DNA of 27,193 nt from an uncultured Lachnospiraceae bacterium (GTDB lineage: Bacteria; Bacillota; Clostridia; Lachnospirales; Lachnospiraceae): the NCBI GenBank assembly GCA_910588125.1, contig CAJUPI010000041.1, forward strand, positions 1 to 27,193, in the 5' to 3' direction. The position numbers were made by a program, and so were the translations under genes. Shown one piece after another: positions 10,001-15,694 of the stretch; position 1 is the stretch's first letter, and each line of letters opens with the position of its first letter. A model generated the notes under the pieces. That model saw nothing but the letters and a program-made list of their open reading frames with translations. It was not told where the DNA came from and did not search any database.

Positions 10001-10126
10001 TCTCAACTCCTCTTCCAGCTCCCGAAGCCTTCTCTTTCTTTTATCATTTTCAACACACAGCCCCACAATCACAGCCAGTTCTGCAAACGGGGCTATCAGC
10101 CATACTACGAGAATCAGAAACCACAT
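7097..10126 (-). CDS. Large polytopic membrane protein of unknown function
   Basis: A 1009-residue protein. It begins with a hydrophobic helix (1-25), then a charged, probably coiled segment (27-45) and a hydrophilic linker to about residue 100. After that hydrophobic helices run almost continuously to the C-terminus, well over twenty in number. The protein ends with a helix and a KKKRQ tail. The layout (N-terminal charged linker, many short helices, final WWVYLLAAGIGLIVFA-type helix) recalls the broad group of DUF2157-like or SCO7613-type membrane proteins, but I cannot assign it and see no catalytic motif. The start at 10126 follows AAGGGGG with a 7-base spacer. A possible operator and an extended -10 box lie upstream (10168-10233). 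Confidence 0.8.
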   Translation of the reverse strand: MWFLILVVWLIAPFAELAVIVGLCVENDKRKRRLRELEEELRKYGCLEPEELAGVEKKPIGQPERVAVSEENCTGQAQQHMEQLNNRIASVKVKSERPKGSSMGILALLAGMVFVVLAGLVFATTAWQILSNPTKVYLVLAFSAMFFCVSFVAEKRLHIHKTGNALYVLGSIFLFLSVLAAAYFQLLGPEYVLVGQNRWRVLWLGSLLTVAMLFGGVGQFRDRLYTRVCFWGMTISMTFWALAHGLNRGGEWLSVMMGYAWLLMMGKWLLERQRTKRKEAAFRLPVGGPGIELLREEFSWFAPVHFWFFSVPVVFMGIVSGIFLFTPWLRWYLALALGAVLLGTMMQQKDAVDGWKTAFFSLAAAGTVHYVTAWTGFELAGRQRPEDMGSLVAAGMIVALGFLAGDRRKSRWCAGKGGWICQVFLLCDAVLPGCQAFLGQMSGVNDASMLLRGHAFWALAGALIFTMTMAARRRRSELAQWVLPFLLWYVVSWPLDLWLRCETLHGLGENAARLVLNLLDRGMPGFLLLCGMIFWERKRQEGYSWAILIQGTWMGMVYFSKTEVAFPFFLLMAGYLFSEALTGSKKEAKEQRILEKASIAGRVRAGWGRMIRKRQWICRAGTLYAMLGEDFLMIPFTAGNRMWRLAGVLGVYVAGLVLERKLEKERDTADGRSIFWDICGSCLTVLVIWECYISCYNRVYLSSSGGGGGLWSLVFCLMVFTGFYLMFYLGRRIWPHLIISIAMLPMPFVLALCYGWPENRWYLTVLGSLLLTGIVARCHGRICEPKKEVFGGWRVDWYHVVAMFLLILMAGMNEEGYWKFICLVYLSLYVLQFGAIQEWRRATWSVVGVLLVLSYWNQPFFEWPSIIRLELELFPVAGYFWYLGRVWKVKYKEKKEGHKQAEEEKSGKELELLQTIGYFVCLLILVIHAWFCGEVVNALILEGICLAIFIWALVRCCRHWTGMAGTILILVALYMTKSFWLSISWWVYLLAAGIGLIVFAAVSEKKKRQ

Positions 10127-10167
10127 AACAATCCCCCTTCCAGCGCATTCTTCCTTGTGATACCTCC

Positions 10168-10176
10168 ACTATACCA
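10168..10176 (-). promoter_or_regulatory. Extended -10 promoter for the large membrane protein gene
   Basis: On the minus strand TGGTATAGT forms an extended -10 box about 42 bases upstream of the start codon. No good -35 hexamer lies at the usual distance, which fits dependence on an activator. Confidence 0.4.
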
Positions 10177-10218
10177 GCTTCTGCAAGAATCGCCCAGGTG
10201 CCAGCCATCACATCTGCC

Positions 10219-10234
10219 TGTGACATTTGTCACC
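10219..10234. promoter_or_regulatory. CRP-like palindromic operator candidate
   Basis: A perfect 14-bp palindrome (10220-10233) within TGTGA-N6-TCACC, which matches the CRP-family half-site layout. Its centre lies about 65 bases upstream of the start predicted from the extended -10 box at 10168-10176, a typical activator distance. The regulator is not identified. Confidence 0.4.
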
Positions 10235-10243
10235 AATTCCATT

Positions 10244-10261
10244 AAAAGACAAACATTGTCT
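10244..10261 (-). terminator. Short terminator after ogt
   Basis: A 6-bp perfect stem (AGACAA/TTGTCT) with a 3-base loop overlaps the last base of the ogt stop codon. It is followed by TTTTAA on the minus strand. The short stem suggests weak termination. Confidence 0.5.
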
Positions 10262-10800
10262 CACAGGGCCGTCCCTTTTTTCGGCACAAACAAACCTCCC
10301 ATATCAACGCCCTCTAGCGTAAGCAGTTTGATCTTTTTTTCTATCCCTCCGGCATAACCGGTAAGACTTCCGTTCCCCCCAACTACCCGGTGACACGGTA
10401 TTATAATAGAAACCGGATTGTGGCTCACTGCCTGCCCCACTGCCTGTGCCGACATTTTTTCGAGTCCCTGGCCGAAGGCAATCCTTTGGGCTATCGCCCC
10501 ATAGGTCGTCACCTCCCCATAAGGAATCTCGCTAAGAATCTTCCAGACCCTTCTGCGGAACTCACTGCCCGGCAAAGCCAGCTTCAGCGCTTCTGCCGAC
10601 GGCTTTTCTCCGGCAAAATATCGGTCCAGCCACTGGCGGACCTGCCTGAAAATCGGAGAGTCCTCGCATTCCTCTAATTCTTCTTTTAAAGAGTCCATAA
10701 AATATTTCTGCCCCTCAAACCAGAGTCCCGTCAATGCTCCTGCTTTTTCCGAGAGAATTATTTTTCCTAAAGGGGAATGGTATGTTGTTATCTGCTGCAT
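10261..10800 (-). CDS. ogt: Methylated-DNA-[protein]-cysteine S-methyltransferase
   Basis: Repairs O6-alkylguanine in DNA by moving the alkyl group to its own cysteine. The 179-residue protein has the family layout: a short N-terminal domain, then a C-terminal active domain with FRRRVWKILSEIPYGEVTTYG (the DNA-binding helix region), the active-site PCHRV, and GYAGGIEKK. The length suits the single-function Ogt type without an Ada regulatory domain. The start at 10800 follows AAGGAG with a 6-base spacer. The frame is open for 60 more codons upstream, but that stretch contains the promoter and does not look like family sequence. Confidence 0.93.
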   Translation of the reverse strand: MQQITTYHSPLGKIILSEKAGALTGLWFEGQKYFMDSLKEELEECEDSPIFRQVRQWLDRYFAGEKPSAEALKLALPGSEFRRRVWKILSEIPYGEVTTYGAIAQRIAFGQGLEKMSAQAVGQAVSHNPVSIIIPCHRVVGGNGSLTGYAGGIEKKIKLLTLEGVDMGGLFVPKKGTAL

Positions 10801-10867
10801 TTTGATCTCCTTTTTCATGCCTGCCATTGGTGATGAGCTGCGGTATGGATTGTCATAAATTATTTTT

Positions 10868-10897
10868 ATTATACATGAGTCCTTATCGGTTTGTAAA
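10868..10897 (-). promoter_or_regulatory. ogt promoter
   Basis: TTTACA (10892-10897) and a perfect TATAAT (10868-10873) with an 18-base spacer lie about 70 bases upstream of the ogt start. This supports the short start at 10800 because the transcript would begin inside the longer frame. Confidence 0.65.
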
Positions 10898-10983
10898 CCT
10901 GCCGCAGCATTTCCTGCAGTTTTTGCAAGAAAAGATTCAAAAATGGGCATTATAAAAATGTTCACATTATTTTCACACAAAAA

Positions 10984-11010
10984 TTAGCACTCACCACTTG
11001 ACAGTGCTAA
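10984..11010. promoter_or_regulatory. CIRCE operator (HrcA site) of hsp20
   Basis: TTAGCACTC (10984-10992), a 9-base spacer, then CAGTGCTAA (11002-11010). The consensus CIRCE is TTAGCACTC-N9-GAGTGCTAA, so only one base of the right arm differs. It overlaps the -35 box of the hsp20 promoter, a good position for HrcA repression released by heat or unfolded protein. Confidence 0.92.
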
Positions 11011-11026
11011 CAATATATGTTATATT
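10998..11026 (+). promoter_or_regulatory. hsp20 promoter
   Basis: Perfect TTGACA (10998-11003), a 17-base spacer and TATATT (11021-11026). The -35 box lies within the CIRCE element. The leader to the start codon is about 75 bases. Confidence 0.85.
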
Positions 11027-11108
11027 ACAACCATAACAAATAAAACATTTCAAACAGATGTTTTTCCATGAGAAAAACACCTGCCACAATAAAAAGGAGG
11101 AATCAATT

Positions 11109-11549
11109 ATGTTATTTACACCTGCAAGAAGACATTCTGGATTTGATTTATTCGACGATTTTTTCAATGACCCGTTTTTTAGTACTTCCATCAGCCAGCC
11201 TGCGAATTCCCTGATGCGCACTGACGTCCGGGACGATGGCACCAACTATCTGCTGGATATTGAGCTTCCCGGCTTCAAAAAAGAAGACATCCAAGCAGAA
11301 CTTAAAAATGGTTATCTGACCATCGCCGCTTCACACGAAGATAATAAAGAAGAAAAAGATCCCAACGGCAAGGTTCTCCGTCAGGAGCGCTACAGCGGTT
11401 CTTGCAGAAGAAGCTTCTACGTGGGCGACCAACTGAAACAGGAAGATATAAAGGCCCACTTCGAGAACGGCGTATTAAAGCTTCAATTCCCCAAGGAAAC
11501 GCCAAAGGCTATCGAGGAAGCTCCGAGATATATTCCAATCAATGGTTAA
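11109..11549 (+). CDS. hsp20: Hsp20/alpha-crystallin small heat shock protein
   Basis: ATP-independent holdase chaperone that binds unfolding proteins in the cytosol. The 146-residue protein has a Phe-rich N-terminal arm (LFDDFFNDPFF), an alpha-crystallin domain at about 36-130 with LPGFKKEDI and the conserved NGVLKLQFPK strand, and a C-terminal YIPI that gives the I-x-I oligomerisation motif. The start at 11109 follows AAAGGAGG with an 8-base spacer; an upstream in-frame ATG at 11058 has no such signal. It is a single-gene unit with its own CIRCE-controlled promoter. It faces the helicase gene across an inverted-repeat element. Confidence 0.95.
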   Translation: MLFTPARRHSGFDLFDDFFNDPFFSTSISQPANSLMRTDVRDDGTNYLLDIELPGFKKEDIQAELKNGYLTIAASHEDNKEEKDPNGKVLRQERYSGSCRRSFYVGDQLKQEDIKAHFENGVLKLQFPKETPKAIEEAPRYIPING

Positions 11550-11586
11550 ATCGCATTATCTGGATAAAGGATCCGAAAAAAGGATG

Positions 11587-11760
11587 CTGAGGACGTTACA
11601 AAATTAGCCGTCGTCATTTCCTTTATCCCGTGTCCGGCTGTTCCCGGACCTACTGTCTGATATTAGCGGGCTTTGTCCGTTAAAAGCAGATTGTATATCC
11701 GAGAACCATCCGAACACGGGATAGAAAAATGATTGGTGGTTTATTTTGCAACGTCCTCTG
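11587..11760. repeat. 174-bp inverted-repeat element (MITE-like)
   Basis: The left 51 bases (11587-11637) are an imperfect inverted repeat of the right 51 bases (11710-11760), with about three quarters identity. Both ends share GAGGACGTT-x-CAAAAT at the tip and TATCCCGTGT-x-CGG at the inner edge. The middle of about 72 bases has no coding frame and holds a small hairpin (GTCCGG/CCGGAC, 11632-11649). A third, partial match begins at 27143 at the right edge of the window, so the element is repeated in this genome. The tip resembles common insertion-sequence ends, which suggests a non-autonomous derivative. No clear target duplication is visible. Confidence 0.75.
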
Positions 11761-11777
11761 TATTTTAATCCGGTATT

Positions 11778-13781
11778 TTATCCCCGACGCTCAAAGCATC
11801 GCCGGCATTTGCCGGCCATATATCCTACCGGCAACAGCCTCCCGCAATACTGGCAACGGGCAATATATCCCTTTTTCCCTCTCGAAAGATATCGCATGAT
11901 AATGGCCTCGGTCCTCTCCCGCTCTCCCGCCAGCCATTCTTCATCAATCGCCTTGTCAAAACGGTAAGAAAACTGATAATAAAGATCCAACTTTTTATAA
12001 TAAGTCTCATAATTCTGCATGGTATTTCTCTCGCTCCGGCTATCCTTATCTCCCACGCCATTGTTTTGTCCGGTACTTCTCCTGGCAATTCTTTTATGCG
12101 CTCCGTCCATCACCGGATGATCCAGGCAGATATCCGCCGGATAATTCATACAGTATTCCAGCCACTGCTTCACCACCTTGCGATCCTTGACGTCAATCGG
12201 GCAGCTGATCATCCGATACAGGATCGTCTTGTCCTCAAATCCCAGGATCCGCTCCTCAAAGCGCTTTGCATATCCATACAGACACAAAAGCTCTTCAATG
12301 CTGACCTTTTCAAACGGCGCCTCCGCCTTCTCAGAATGCCATACCTGCAGGATGACATCCAGCGGCTCATCCAGCTCCAGCAGTACCTGGGGAAATCCCA
12401 GGCTGACTGTCTCCACCGGCTTTTCCTCCGCCTCAAACCGCTCGCGCACATAAGCCAACGCCGACGCGCCCATGGCATTCACATATCCGGTATCATAGAG
12501 CCCGTAACGCCCGGCCCGGCCGGCGATCTGCCGAATCTCCGGGATTTTTAATCCCCGGCGTTCTATACCGTCAAACTTCTCCGTCTGAATAAATACAATC
12601 CGGCGCACCGGCAGATTCAATCCCATACCGATAGCATCCGTAGCCACCACCACCTTCGTCTGACCGCTGGTAAAAAGCTGCATCTGGCGGCGGCGGATCT
12701 CGGGCGGCAGGCTCCCGTATATGACGCTTGCCTCAATTCCTCTTTCCTCCAGCCTGCCGGCCACATCCAATACCGATTTCTTGGAAAACACCACCAGGGC
12801 ATCGCCCTCCCTCACATCTTCCGGAAACCGGAACGGAGTATCCTCGCAGACCAGCGCTGTCTTTCGCTCATAACGGTGAACCTCCCAGTCATCTTTGCAA
12901 ATCTCAATCAGATGCCGGACTACCTGTTCCGCTGCCGGACTCATGCAGACATGGATCTCCGAAGCCTGAAGCCCCAAAATCGCCTTTGTCCAGCAGTGTC
13001 CCCGTTCCGGATCCGCAGTCATCTGTGCCTCATCGATCACCGCAATATCATAAATCTTATAAAAATCGGCCATCTCTACCGTGGAGGCTGTCACCCGGCT
13101 GTTCTCCTCCGCAATGCATTCCTGTCCGGTCAGCATTGTACAAGCCACGCCAAACTCCTTCATCTTCTCATAGACCTCCAGAGCCAACAATCGCAGCGGC
13201 CCCAGATAAACCCCGTCCCCGGCACTCTTCAGCCGTTCCAGCGCCTGAAATGTCTTACCACTGTTCGTCGGACCGATATGCAAAATAAAATGCCGCTTCA
13301 TCTCCAGAGCCTCCGGAAACTCCAGTTCCGGACGGGAAGGCACAAGCTGCAGGATCTTATTCTTTAACGCCTCGGTCCGGAATGTGCGAAACAAATCATA
13401 AAGTGGCAAACGGCAGATCTCCCCGGCCGCATCTGTTTCCAGATACTCATAAAATGCCGGGCCAATCAGACGTTCATCCTCCGGCAAAAGCAACGCCAAA
13501 TCCAGACGCACCAGTTCCGGCAGCACCTCCTTTCTGACGCGCTGTAACGCCGGCTGAAGATGGTAACGAACCGCACAATAATAAAGATTATTAGCCTGCC
13601 GGTGATAATTTTCCAGAGCATTCCTCGTCACCTGGCTGTTTTTTACACGCTTCAGCGTGCGCGCCAGGCTAATCGCCTTTTCCGCCGCCCCCTTCGCCTT
13701 TGCCGAAGAGGAACGCCGGATTTTTCCCGCACGCTCATACTCGCGCAGGTATAATTGTATCAACTCTTCTTTTAATATCAT
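11778..13781 (-). CDS. SUV3-like superfamily 2 RNA helicase with C-terminal zinc ribbon
   Basis: ATP-dependent helicase of 667 residues resembling SUV3, the RNA helicase of the mitochondrial degradosome. Walker A is GPTNSGKT (170-177) followed by GPLRLLALEVYEK; then TVEMAD, the Walker B box DEAQ (250-253), VCMSPA, VVATDAIGMGLNLPVRRIVF and motif VI QIAGRAGRYG (418-427). A SUV3_C-like region follows at about 460-560. Residues 561-590 are a hydrophilic insertion, and the tail holds two CxxC pairs (Cys 643, 646, 659, 662), a probable zinc ribbon. The N-terminal 160 residues are basic and helical, without a known domain. The start signal is weak (AAAGG about 11 bases upstream). The gene lies 91 bases downstream of rtcB in the same direction, suggesting a shared role in RNA handling. 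Substrate and partner nuclease are unknown. Confidence 0.85.
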   Translation of the reverse strand: MILKEELIQLYLREYERAGKIRRSSSAKAKGAAEKAISLARTLKRVKNSQVTRNALENYHRQANNLYYCAVRYHLQPALQRVRKEVLPELVRLDLALLLPEDERLIGPAFYEYLETDAAGEICRLPLYDLFRTFRTEALKNKILQLVPSRPELEFPEALEMKRHFILHIGPTNSGKTFQALERLKSAGDGVYLGPLRLLALEVYEKMKEFGVACTMLTGQECIAEENSRVTASTVEMADFYKIYDIAVIDEAQMTADPERGHCWTKAILGLQASEIHVCMSPAAEQVVRHLIEICKDDWEVHRYERKTALVCEDTPFRFPEDVREGDALVVFSKKSVLDVAGRLEERGIEASVIYGSLPPEIRRRQMQLFTSGQTKVVVATDAIGMGLNLPVRRIVFIQTEKFDGIERRGLKIPEIRQIAGRAGRYGLYDTGYVNAMGASALAYVRERFEAEEKPVETVSLGFPQVLLELDEPLDVILQVWHSEKAEAPFEKVSIEELLCLYGYAKRFEERILGFEDKTILYRMISCPIDVKDRKVVKQWLEYCMNYPADICLDHPVMDGAHKRIARRSTGQNNGVGDKDSRSERNTMQNYETYYKKLDLYYQFSYRFDKAIDEEWLAGERERTEAIIMRYLSRGKKGYIARCQYCGRLLPVGYMAGKCRRCFERRG

Positions 13782-13872
13782 TTAAGTATTAACCTTTCCA
13801 TAAAAATACCGCTTTTCAGGTATCCTATCAAGAATATCACATTCTTCCGCAAAATAACAGAAAAATCGTTCT

Positions 13873-15090
13873 TTACTCCTCCCCCGCCTTGAAATTATAA
13901 ATCGGACGAATAATCTTTACAATATCCGCTGTATCCCCGATATTTCTCACAATATCCTCCATCCCCTTATATGCCATCGGACACTCATCCAACGTTCCCT
14001 CATTGACTGAAGTGGTATAGATTCCCTTCATCTGCTTCTTAAACTCCGATACCGTCCAGTTCTTTTTTGCCTGTGACCGTGACATCAGCCGGCCAGCTCC
14101 ATGAGGCGCGGAACAGTTCCACTCCTCATTTCCCTTTCCTAAGCAAATCAGCGAGCCGTCCCGCATATTAATCGGGATTAACAGCTTCTCCCCCTTCCGG
14201 GCCGAGACAGCTCCCTTTCGCAAGATCATGGATTCCGTATCGATATAATTGTGGATCGTAGTAAATTCCTCCTCTACCTTCAACTTCATCCCCCGTATCA
14301 GCTCATCCATCATCGCCTTTCGGTTCAGCATCGCAAATCGCTGGACCAGCTTCATATCATAAATATAATCCTCCATCAGAGAACCGCTGCAATAAGCCAA
14401 TGCTCTCGGTATCGTTGTCTGCACCTGCTTTTTCAGCTTTTTTAACGCTCTTTCAATCTCCTTTTCCCTCCCCTCCGCCCGATAAGCGGCAATCAGCGCA
14501 CGCTCATCTCTTTTTGTAGTTCCATTCAGTTCCCTCCATGCCTGTTCCTGATAGTATTCCGCTACCTCCAGCCCCAGGTGGCGTGAACCAGAATGCACCA
14601 CCAGATAGAGATTTCCTTCCTCATCTTTATCTGCTTCAATAAAATGATTCCCGCCGCCAAGCGTCCCAAGCGATCGCACTGCCCGCTGCAAATTCAGCCG
14701 CGCTTCTTTGCAGCAGCGCAATTCGCCTAAGTCAATCTCCTCATTCAGGCTGTGCGGTATATCCCGCACTTCATAGCCGGAAGGAATCTTTTCATAAATC
14801 AGCTTATCCAGCTTTTCCAGCTCTATATGACGATTCTTTACCCGAACCGTCTCCATTCCACAGCCAATATCCACTCCCACCAGATTCGGCACCACCGCAT
14901 CCCGGATCGTCATCGTCGTGCCAATGGTACAACCTGCCCCCGCATGAACATCCGGCATGATGCGGATCCGGGAGCCTCTGGTAAATTCCTGATCACAGAG
15001 CGTCTGAATCTGCGTCCGGGCGCTCTCTTCCACTGCTACATCAGTAAAAATTTTCGCCTGATTATAAAGTCCTGTCACTTCCTGAAACAT
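13873..15090 (-). CDS. rtcB: RtcB-type RNA-splicing ligase
   Basis: GTP- and Mn-dependent ligase that joins a 2',3'-cyclic phosphate or 3'-phosphate RNA end to a 5'-OH end. The 405-residue protein has the family metal residues: D75 and C78 in GVDIGCGME, H149 in GGGNHF, H166 in VVHSGSRH and H280 in HNYIDTE. The guanylylated His is H330 in SAPHGAGR. PDVHAGAGCTIG (46-57) is also present. The length matches the shorter bacterial RtcB group. The start at 15090 is chosen because the family's conserved region begins there and a purine-rich GGAAAGG lies just upstream; the frame extends to 15201 without a better start. No archease or RtcA is nearby. The helicase gene follows in the same direction. Confidence 0.93.
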   Translation of the reverse strand: MFQEVTGLYNQAKIFTDVAVEESARTQIQTLCDQEFTRGSRIRIMPDVHAGAGCTIGTTMTIRDAVVPNLVGVDIGCGMETVRVKNRHIELEKLDKLIYEKIPSGYEVRDIPHSLNEEIDLGELRCCKEARLNLQRAVRSLGTLGGGNHFIEADKDEEGNLYLVVHSGSRHLGLEVAEYYQEQAWRELNGTTKRDERALIAAYRAEGREKEIERALKKLKKQVQTTIPRALAYCSGSLMEDYIYDMKLVQRFAMLNRKAMMDELIRGMKLKVEEEFTTIHNYIDTESMILRKGAVSARKGEKLLIPINMRDGSLICLGKGNEEWNCSAPHGAGRLMSRSQAKKNWTVSEFKKQMKGIYTTSVNEGTLDECPMAYKGMEDIVRNIGDTADIVKIIRPIYNFKAGEE

Positions 15091-15333
15091 TGCGTTTTTC
15101 CTTTCCTGAATAAATGTCCTGCTGCCATATAGCACATACAAACCGTTTCCCAATCCCTTGCTATCTTCTTCCTCCGGCAAAATCACACAAAAAAAGCCCA
15201 TCCATTCCGGTATCCACCAGAATCAATCGGCTGTCTGCCATCTCTGCCCCAACGCCGACGGTCCATGCATGTCACTCTTACCATGTCCGTCCTGCCAAAG
15301 CACAACACTCCGGGAATTATCAGTCGTTATCTG

Positions 15334-15450
15334 TCAGGCATCTGCTCCCCACATCCACGGATTCCTGCCAGAAGCCCCTCGCCTCCCCGTCTCTGAAACA
15401 TGGTTCCCTCTTGAATTGTCCGGAAAAAAATAATACCTGCTGCGCTTCAT
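15334..15450 (-). CDS. Possible 38-residue leader peptide upstream of rtcB
   Basis: An ATG at 15450 follows a very good site (AAAGGAGG with a 5-base spacer). It opens a 38-codon Arg/Gly-rich frame (MKRSRYYFF...GADA) ending in TGA at 15334-15336. It is the first good translation start after the promoter at 15509-15537, on the transcript that leads to rtcB. The frame is the same as rtcB and is broken only by TGA codons at 15334-15336 and 15223-15225. It could be a leader peptide, a decayed gene or chance. I recognise no homologue. Confidence 0.35.
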   Translation of the reverse strand: MKRSRYYFFPDNSRGNHVSETGRRGASGRNPWMWGADA

Positions 15451-15508
15451 AGCCATCCTCCTTTCTGTGTTTTATCACATGTTGCAATCTTCTGTTTTTC
15501 CAATATTG

Positions 15509-15537
15509 AATATATCATACTTTCTACGAATCGTAAA
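15509..15537 (-). promoter_or_regulatory. Promoter of the rtcB-helicase transcript
   Basis: TTTACG (15532-15537), a 17-base spacer and TATATT (15509-15514) on the minus strand, about 60 bases before the leader-peptide ATG. An 11-base palindrome TACGA-A-TCGTA (15525-15535) overlaps the -35 box, and a second, GAACT-T-AGTTC (15538-15548), lies next to it. These could be repressor sites. Confidence 0.55.
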
Positions 15538-15694
15538 GAACTTAGTTCTGTCATTGATGCCAAAAATCTTTTTCATGATGCAACTCCGATACAACTTTGA
15601 AGCCTTTTTGATACCATCCCATCGTATTCTATCTTCAAGAAACTCTTATCCTTCACAGAAACGAGTATCGTATCATAAGAAAGAGGTAAATCCT

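Larger units (their letters stand above)
15091..15694. other. Intergenic region between divergent rtcB and VIT/vWA genes
   Basis: About 600 bases without a confident gene apart from the possible leader peptide at 15334-15450. It holds the minus-strand promoter at 15509-15537, two short palindromes near it (15525-15535 and 15538-15548), and a weak plus-strand candidate promoter (TTGATA-16-TATCTT, from about 15608). The stretch 15091-15333 would be a long leader of rtcB; I see no known riboswitch in it. Confidence 0.5.

Noticed and set aside
13782..13872. Separate promoter or terminator between rtcB and the helicase gene
   Set aside because: TTGATA-17-TATTTT and a 5-bp stem followed by T are present, but both are weak and overlap; not enough to call.
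15223..15450. In-frame TGA codons as selenocysteine in an extended RtcB
   Set aside because: No SECIS-like hairpin follows either TGA, the region does not resemble RtcB, and two open segments of this length can occur by chance.
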